Origin: ATZT02 sp964655115
GTDB taxonomy: Bacteria; Actinomycetota; Actinomycetes; S36-B12; UBA5976
Assembly (NCBI GenBank): GCA_964655115.1
Contig: CAZZKM010000033.1
Span: 1-9,684, forward strand
Length of the DNA stretch: 9,684 bases
Direction: 5' to 3'
Below the pieces are notes generated by a model that saw nothing but the letters and a program-made list of their open reading frames with translations, was not told the DNA's origin and did no database searches. A program made the translations under genes and the position numbers. The stretch's first letter is position 1. Every line of letters begins with the position of its first letter. Below are positions 5,276 to 9,684 of this stretch, piece after piece.

Positions 5276-6376
5276 CTAATTTTGCCAATCAGGGTTATCA
5301 GGAATGGTCATGTTATCTAACCTAATTTGCGGTAATTTTTGATCTGGCCAAATTCTTGAATCATTTTTACAACTGGAACCGTTACCAATTTCAACATTAT
5401 CTGCAATTACAGAATCATAAATTTCACAATCATCACCAATTTTTGAACCACTAGCAATAATGCTTGAAGAAATTACACAATTTTCTCCTATAAAAACATT
5501 TTCACCAATTACACATTTATCTAATTTAGAATTTTTTCCAATTGAAGAATTACTTCCAACATAAGTACCGTTAAAGATTTCGACATCCTTATTAAGCGTC
5601 ACGTTTTGTCCCAGTAATTTTTGGGAAGTCTGTGAAACCAGCCCTGTTTTTATCTCACCTTTGACTAAATCACTTGAACCTTTTACAAAAGCTTGTGGTG
5701 TACCTAAATCTAGCCAGTAGCTTTCATCAACTACTCCTACAACTTTGTAATTATTTTTAAGTAAATTTGGAAAAACTTCTCTCTCAACTGAAACTACTTT
5801 TTCAGTTGGAATGGTATCAATTATTTTTCTTTTAAATATATACATTCCTGCATTTATTTGATCTGTGACAATCTCTTCATCTTTTTTAGGCTTTTCTAAA
5901 AATGCTAAAACATTCCCATCTTTATCTGTTGGAACCAAGCCATAAGCTTTAGGATTTTTCACCTTCGTCAAATAAAGTGCGACATCGGCCTTTTTTTCAT
6001 GCCAAATCTTTAAAACATTTTCAATATCGACTCCTGTTAAGACATCCCCATTAAAAATTACTACTGGATCTTCTGGCCCACAGGTTAAAAATTGGCTTGC
6101 ATTTCTTATTCCTCCACCAGTACCCAATTGCACTGGTTCATAGGCGTAATCAAGTTTTACTCCCATAAAAGATCCATCGCCTAAATAAGTTTTAAAAACA
6201 TCCGCTTTAAATGCTGTACCTAAAACGATGTGATCAATGCCTGCATTTTTGGCTTTTGAGATTTGATGTTGAGTTACAGGAAAACCTGCAACTTTTAACA
6301 TCGGTTTAGGAGTATGAATTGTTAAAGGTTTTAATCTTGTGCCATAACCGCCTACAAGCAGTATCGCTTCAGTCAC
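5276..6376 (-). CDS. manC: Mannose-1-phosphate guanylyltransferase-like nucleotidyltransferase with C-terminal left-handed beta helix
   Basis: It probably makes GDP-mannose from GTP and mannose-1-phosphate. Residues 1-235 are the sugar nucleotidyltransferase domain. It contains GGYGTRLKPLT (9-19), TPKPM (22-26), GTGGGIRNA (85-93), the metal-binding FNGDVL (108-113, Asp111), EKP (161-163), NAGMYIF (175-181) and WLDLGTPQAF (221-230). Residues about 250-345 are hexapeptide repeats of the left-handed beta-helix type. Length and architecture match the mycobacterial Rv3264c enzyme and GMPP-type pyrophosphorylases. Sequence alone cannot fully exclude a glucose-1-phosphate nucleotidyltransferase, but manA and manB nearby favour mannose. 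The GTG start at 6376 has GGTGG 10 bases upstream. The gene lies 50 bases after the DUF3048 gene and 171 bases before whiB. I see no convincing terminator after it. Confidence 0.86.
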   Translation of the reverse strand: MTEAILLVGGYGTRLKPLTIHTPKPMLKVAGFPVTQHQISKAKNAGIDHIVLGTAFKADVFKTYLGDGSFMGVKLDYAYEPVQLGTGGGIRNASQFLTCGPEDPVVIFNGDVLTGVDIENVLKIWHEKKADVALYLTKVKNPKAYGLVPTDKDGNVLAFLEKPKKDEEIVTDQINAGMYIFKRKIIDTIPTEKVVSVEREVFPNLLKNNYKVVGVVDESYWLDLGTPQAFVKGSSDLVKGEIKTGLVSQTSQKLLGQNVTLNKDVEIFNGTYVGSNSSIGKNSKLDKCVIGENVFIGENCVISSSIIASGSKIGDDCEIYDSVIADNVEIGNGSSCKNDSRIWPDQKLPQIRLDNMTIPDNPDWQN

Positions 6377-6392
6377 AAGGCTTCATCCACCT

Positions 6393-6431
6393 TTTATTTA
6401 AGTAAATAAATAAAACTTAAATTACTTTAAG
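6393..6431. other. AT-only inverted repeats between DUF3048 and manC
   Basis: TTTATTTA-AG-TAAATAAA (6393-6410) is an 18-base near-perfect palindrome in the 50-base spacer before manC. CTTAAA-TTAC-TTTAAG (6416-6431) spans the DUF3048 stop. Neither has GC pairs enough for a terminator. They may be protein-binding or promoter DNA, or simply low-complexity sequence. Confidence 0.25.
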
Positions 6432-7455
6432 AACCAGGTGTTGGTGAGGTTTCTGGATCAAAAGTAACTGGATAAGTTTTTGGCACAAACAAAACCCAAG
6501 TTTGACCTGGAGCAAACACAAATGGTGTTGCACCAACTGTGTAAGTGGTTGGATCAGTTGCCATAGCTCTTGACCAAGTTGCATCAAATCTTTGACCATC
6601 TCTCATCACGATTGCTTCACCTGAACCAACAGATTGAATCAAAGGTGTTTTGTTTCCGTTCTTATCTTGGAAACCAGAATCAGCTAATTGATCAACAAAT
6701 TGCACAATTATATTTTTGGCAAATAAAGGTTGATTAGTTACTGCATCTGAAGCAGGAGTGCCATCTAGTGCTACAACCCAAGCATTATTTGTGGCATCCC
6801 ACTCTGCGCCAACTCTTGATGCTGGCCATTTTGCAGAAAATGAATTGGTTTGTGTTCCACCAGTTGCTGCAATATCTGAAAATGTCCAACCCATATCTTT
6901 AGCACCACTCATGCCAGTCAAGGTATTTGTTAAAGCATTTAAATCAACAGTTAAATTGTGTGGAGCATTTTTATCTGTTTGTCTTGTATAAAGCTTTCCA
7001 TTCAAGCCATGGCTTGCATTTACTAAATTTGCTTGATCAATAAGTGGTAAGAATTTTTGTTGCGCACCACTAAATGCAAATGCAGGAGTACCAAATTGTT
7101 CCATGATTTCTAAATCTGAAATACGTGCAGATCTAACAGGACCAACTTTGGTTGGCATGCTTGAGTTATAGACTGCTGCAATTCTGGTCAAACCAGCTTC
7201 TACTTCTTCCACAAAAATCATGTCAGCTGCAGAAATTCCCCATTGAGGTCTTGCAGGATTTACGTTGTCAATTTTTACTACGACGATTGGTCCACCTTCA
7301 CCACCTGGTAGTCCAGATATTGGGCTAAAACCAGTTTTAACTGTTTCACTTGGTTCTGGTGTTGCTTCTGTTGCTGTTTCAGTTGAACCAGCACAGGCAG
7401 AAAGTACAAAGGTGAGGGAACTTAGGAAAGCAAAGGCTTTTAATTTGTTAGTCAT
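6427..7455 (-). CDS. DUF3048-domain lipoprotein (YerB family)
   Basis: The 342-residue protein starts with a lipoprotein signal, a basic MTNKLK then a hydrophobic run ending in the lipobox VLSAC, so Cys21 would be lipidated. A Ser/Thr/Glu/Pro linker follows (22-45). The N-terminal DUF3048 domain spans about 46-185, with PIVVVKIDN, ARPQWGISAADMIFVEEVE, GPVRSARISD and a HNLTVDL block. The C-terminal DUF3048 domain spans about 210-330, with GSGEAIVMRDGQRFDATWSR and PGQTWVLFVP. The tail is Thr/Pro-rich. B. subtilis YerB is a relative; the function is unknown. An outward-facing cell-envelope role fits the lipoprotein signal and the divergent LCP gene. The ATG at 7455 is the first start after an in-frame TGA. 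No ribosome site is placed for it, but AGAGG upstream serves a four-codon leader ORF that overlaps this ATG. Confidence 0.92.
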   Translation of the reverse strand: MTNKLKAFAFLSSLTFVLSACAGSTETATEATPEPSETVKTGFSPISGLPGGEGGPIVVVKIDNVNPARPQWGISAADMIFVEEVEAGLTRIAAVYNSSMPTKVGPVRSARISDLEIMEQFGTPAFAFSGAQQKFLPLIDQANLVNASHGLNGKLYTRQTDKNAPHNLTVDLNALTNTLTGMSGAKDMGWTFSDIAATGGTQTNSFSAKWPASRVGAEWDATNNAWVVALDGTPASDAVTNQPLFAKNIIVQFVDQLADSGFQDKNGNKTPLIQSVGSGEAIVMRDGQRFDATWSRAMATDPTTYTVGATPFVFAPGQTWVLFVPKTYPVTFDPETSPTPGS

Positions 7456-7466
7456 GCTTCAACCAT
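7452..7466 (-). CDS. Possible four-codon leader peptide (MVEA) coupled to the DUF3048 gene
   Basis: On the minus strand, AGAGG (7480-7476) is followed 9 bases later by ATG (7466-7464), then GTT GAA GCA and TGA (7454-7452). The TGA overlaps the DUF3048 ATG (7455-7453) as ATGA. The only good ribosome site in this leader is thus placed for the mini-ORF and is 20 bases from the DUF3048 start, too far for normal use. Ribosomes finishing the mini-ORF could restart on DUF3048. Such a short ORF can easily arise by chance. Confidence 0.35.
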   Translation of the reverse strand: MVEA

Positions 7467-7566
7467 AAGCGCAAACCTCTTAGTCCGAAAGACCCAACTC
7501 GCCTATTTATGGGTAATGTTTCAGAAAACATAAGGTTAATTAAGGCTTATTTTCTAAAGTGGGGAT
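7456..7566. promoter_or_regulatory. Divergent control region between the DUF3048 and LCP genes
   Basis: These 111 bases must hold both promoters. I see the inverted repeat ATGTTT-CAGA-AAACAT (7516-7531) and a direct repeat, TAAGGTTA (7531-7538) and TAAGGCTTA (7541-7549), 10 bases apart. On the plus strand TATTTT (7548-7553) and TAAAGT (7555-7560) are -10-like before the LCP ATG, but no good -35 is seen. A shared regulator for the two envelope genes is possible. Confidence 0.35.
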
Positions 7567-9045
7567 ATGACTACCGAACCAAATCAGGTCTTCAAGAGCA
7601 AATTGCGCAGATTGACTGCCATTGCCTCTGGGGTCATTTTGGTTATTGCTACCGTTGCCGGAGTTTTGGGATTTGCGGCTAGAAATTTAGCAGACAATAT
7701 AAAAGCGTTAGAAGTTATTGCTTCTCCAAAACCTGTTTCAGAAACTGGTCCTTTAAATATTTTGTTGATGGGTACAGATACTAGAACTGGCCAGGGTGGA
7801 GGTTTTGGTGATGAAACTGAATTAGGTGGTGAAGGAAGAAGTGACACCACAATGCTTATCCATTTATCTGGAGATAGAAAAAGTGCAATTGTTGTAAGTA
7901 TTCCTAGAGATTCTGTAGTTAATATTCCTGCTTGTACAAAGTCAGATGGCACAACAACTTCTGAAACAAGTGGTTTATTTAATTCAGCATTTTCAACTGC
8001 AGGTCCAGGTTGCACCATAAAAACTGTTGAAACTTTAACTGGCATAACTATTAATCATGCAGTAATTGTTGATTTCGTTGGCTTTTCAAGCATTGTTGAT
8101 GCACTTGGTGGCATAAAAGTTTGTTTAACAGAACCAATTAATGAACCAGTTGAAAATGGAGCTGGAATTAATTTACCTGCAGGCGTGCAAGTTTTAGATG
8201 GTAAAAGCGCTCTGGGATTAATGCGTGCTCGTTACACCTTGGCAGATGGAAGTGACTTAAAAAGAATTGAACGACAACAAGAAATTATTTCAATCACAAT
8301 TGACCAAATTACCGAAAAGAATTTAGTAACTGATGCCCCGCAACTTTATCGAGTTTTAAATGCTGCGACTTCAACTTTACAAATGGATCCAGGTTTAGCA
8401 GATTTAGATTCACTATTGACTTTGACAACAAGTTTGTCGTCTTTAGGATCAAAAAATGTTTCATTTTTAACAGTTCCCTACGTTGGAACACCTGATGGAA
8501 ATCATGTGCAATGGACCGATGCTGCAAATGAAATTTGGAGTGCAATCATTAATGACACTGGTTGGCCACCAAATCCAAATGCCGCAACTGAGGAAAGTCC
8601 AGCACCTGCACAAACTGCAGAAAGTGTTGAAACCATTGTGGTTAAACCAGGTGATGTTTCAGTAGTAATTTTAAATGGAACCAGAAGAGCTGGCTTTGCT
8701 GCAGCAACTGGTGAATTCTTAAAGACCCAAGGAGTAAATGTTGCTGAAGTTGGAAATGCTCCAAATAAAGATACAGCTGAATCTTTAATCGTTCATACTC
8801 CTGGAAATAATTTGAAAGCACAATTAATCGCTAAATTATTAGGAATTACTAATATTTCAGAAGATTCAGAATTGCAAGGTTCAGATGTTGCAGTAATTCT
8901 TGGAAACAATGCACCACAAACCTGGAGTGCTCCATCAGGAGAAGTAAGTGTCTCCACTCCAACTGAAGAACCTGTTGCAACACCAGAGCCAACTCCGAGT
9001 GCTGTATCTGCACCAACCAGTGGTTTGTTTTGTCCCCTTCCCTAA
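7567..9045 (+). CDS. LytR-CpsA-Psr (LCP) family glycopolymer transferase with LytR_C domain
   Basis: LCP enzymes move glycopolymers from polyprenyl-phosphate carriers to peptidoglycan on the outer face of the membrane. Of the 492 residues, about 1-14 are cytosolic and 16-37 form one membrane anchor. The LCP domain (about 62-250) carries the expected Asp/Arg residues: MGTDTR (68-73), GRSDTTML (90-97), SIPRDS (111-116), MRARY (219-223) and LKRIERQQ (231-238). A LytR_C domain follows (about 364-446; VVILNGTRRAGFA, then a final VAVILG). The protein ends in a Thr/Pro/Glu-rich stretch and an unusual SGLFCPLP tail. The ATG at 7567 keeps the short N-terminal tail typical of the family. GTGGGG just before it is too close to be a standard ribosome site. 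The gene is divergent from DUF3048, and its stop overlaps that of the convergent glycosyltransferase. Confidence 0.95.
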   Translation: MTTEPNQVFKSKLRRLTAIASGVILVIATVAGVLGFAARNLADNIKALEVIASPKPVSETGPLNILLMGTDTRTGQGGGFGDETELGGEGRSDTTMLIHLSGDRKSAIVVSIPRDSVVNIPACTKSDGTTTSETSGLFNSAFSTAGPGCTIKTVETLTGITINHAVIVDFVGFSSIVDALGGIKVCLTEPINEPVENGAGINLPAGVQVLDGKSALGLMRARYTLADGSDLKRIERQQEIISITIDQITEKNLVTDAPQLYRVLNAATSTLQMDPGLADLDSLLTLTTSLSSLGSKNVSFLTVPYVGTPDGNHVQWTDAANEIWSAIINDTGWPPNPNAATEESPAPAQTAESVETIVVKPGDVSVVILNGTRRAGFAAATGEFLKTQGVNVAEVGNAPNKDTAESLIVHTPGNNLKAQLIAKLLGITNISEDSELQGSDVAVILGNNAPQTWSAPSGEVSVSTPTEEPVATPEPTPSAVSAPTSGLFCPLP

Positions 9046-9684
9046 ATTATTGGGGGACGTAAATAAAAAGTCATTTTAAGAATAGTTTTCCAAGATAATT
9101 TCTTGGTGGCAAAAATGTCTAGAACTTTTCCATCTTCCCAACCATTTTTGAATTCTGCAATTGCTTCTTTGTTGCCTTTAAGTCTAAACAAAGAAATCAT
9201 TTTCCAATTAAATAAATAAATCTTTGCGATAGAATCTGGCAAGTTTCTTCTGGCCAATAAAACTCGGTTTCTTGCTTGATATTGATAATAAATTTTATGT
9301 CTTTTTTGTGGTTCAACAGCAGGATGACTTACGACTATGTGAGCGCTGTACCAACATTTAAAACCTAAGTCCCAAATTCGCCAGACCAAATCTATGCCTT
9401 CGTGTCCGTAAAAATATTCATATGGCCAAAGTCCTACTTTTTGTAAAACATCTCTTCGAACAGTTGTTGCACCTTCCCATAAAGAAAAAATATGTGAAGA
9501 TCTATCAGGATTTTTAGTGTTAATTCTTGGAATCCATCTTCGAGGAGTTTTTAATCCATTTGGATCTTTTGGTTGAGGTTGAATCAAAGCAACATTTGGT
9601 CTACTAATAAATTCTTGATAAATTTTTTCTAAAGTATGTGGATGGAATGCCGAAAGACCCGGGCAGGAACGTGCCGGCGACGGG
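9042..9684 (-). CDS. Family 2 glycosyltransferase, C-terminal part (5' end cut by the right edge)
   Basis: The frame is open from the window edge to a TAG at 9042-9044, about 213 residues. The TTG at 9587 is therefore internal, not a start. The segment FHPHTLEKIYQEFISRPNV (around 9647-9591) and WEGATTVRRDVLQKVGLW (around 9479-9426) fit the second half of GT2 catalytic domains. So does the acidic HEGIDLVWR (9404-9378), equivalent to the ED-x-D-x-xWR block. A basic C-terminal region with aromatic and hydrophobic patches follows and may lie on the membrane. The N-terminal nucleotide-binding half and the DxD motif are missing. Donor and product are unknown. Rhamnosyl- or mannosyltransfer to a cell-wall glycan is a guess from the neighbouring GDP-mannose and LCP genes. 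The outermost 30 or so bases are GC-rich and may not belong to this gene. Confidence 0.82.
   Translation of the reverse strand, partial: PSPARSCPGLSAFHPHTLEKIYQEFISRPNVALIQPQPKDPNGLKTPRRWIPRINTKNPDRSSHIFSLWEGATTVRRDVLQKVGLWPYEYFYGHEGIDLVWRIWDLGFKCWYSAHIVVSHPAVEPQKRHKIYYQYQARNRVLLARRNLPDSIAKIYLFNWKMISLFRLKGNKEAIAEFKNGWEDGKVLDIFATKKLSWKTILKMTFYLRPPII

Noticed and set aside
7584..8045. 153-residue minus-strand ORF opposite the LCP gene
   Set aside because: It is the antisense shadow of the LCP membrane and catalytic region, with no domain of its own.
1..9684. CRISPR array, tRNA, insertion sequence, phage or defence island
   Set aside because: No spaced identical repeats, no tRNA-like cloverleaf or transposase was seen, and nearly every base is accounted for by core genes and short spacers.

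Overview
The window looks like a piece of a low-GC, compact actinobacterial chromosome. The actinobacterial signature is strong: a WhiB/WhiB2-type iron-sulphur regulator, a DUF3499 protein, an actinobacterial-type Trm112 protein, and a phosphomannomutase/mannose-isomerase group beside them, much like the whiB2-manB-manA neighbourhood of mycobacteria. Sampled lines give roughly 30-38% G+C, far below typical actinobacteria. Intergenic spaces are short and three gene junctions overlap, so a streamlined (perhaps aquatic, Nanopelagicales/acI-like) lineage is a reasonable guess. That placement is inference. The odd length and the abrupt composition change at the right edge suggest the window is a whole small contig.

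Layout, left to right. Bases 1-167 (+) hold the last 54 codons of a membrane protein, whose stop overlaps the stop of ahcY. From 161 to 5104 the minus strand carries, in transcription order, whiB, DUF3499, manB, a Trm112-like gene, manA and ahcY, with gaps of at most 92 bases. Upstream of whiB is the densest regulatory stretch of the window (5105-5275): a good sigma-70-like promoter, a perfect dyad over its -10, a repeated GGGTAC around its -35 and a leader hairpin. Further upstream on the same strand are manC (GDP-mannose pyrophosphorylase-like, 5276-6376) and a DUF3048 lipoprotein (6427-7455). A 111-base divergent spacer separates these from a LytR-CpsA-Psr (LCP) gene on the plus strand (7567-9045). 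Its stop overlaps the stop of a convergent family 2 glycosyltransferase that runs off the right edge.

How the genes fit together: ManA (fructose-6-P to mannose-6-P), ManB (mannose-6-P to mannose-1-P) and ManC (mannose-1-P to GDP-mannose) form a complete GDP-mannose route. The glycosyltransferase could build a cell-wall or membrane glycan, and the LCP protein is of the type that attaches glycopolymers to peptidoglycan. AhcY recycles S-adenosylhomocysteine, and Trm112 proteins are partners of SAM-dependent methyltransferases. WhiB2-type proteins control division and septation genes. DUF3499 and DUF3048 have no established function.

I see no mobile element, CRISPR array, tRNA, rRNA or defence/toxin locus. 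The region is mainly conserved core metabolism and cell-envelope biology. The points most worth a second look are the whiB control region, a possible four-codon leader peptide coupled to the DUF3048 gene, the Cys/His-containing DUF3499 protein, and the GC-rich right edge, which may be an assembly artefact.
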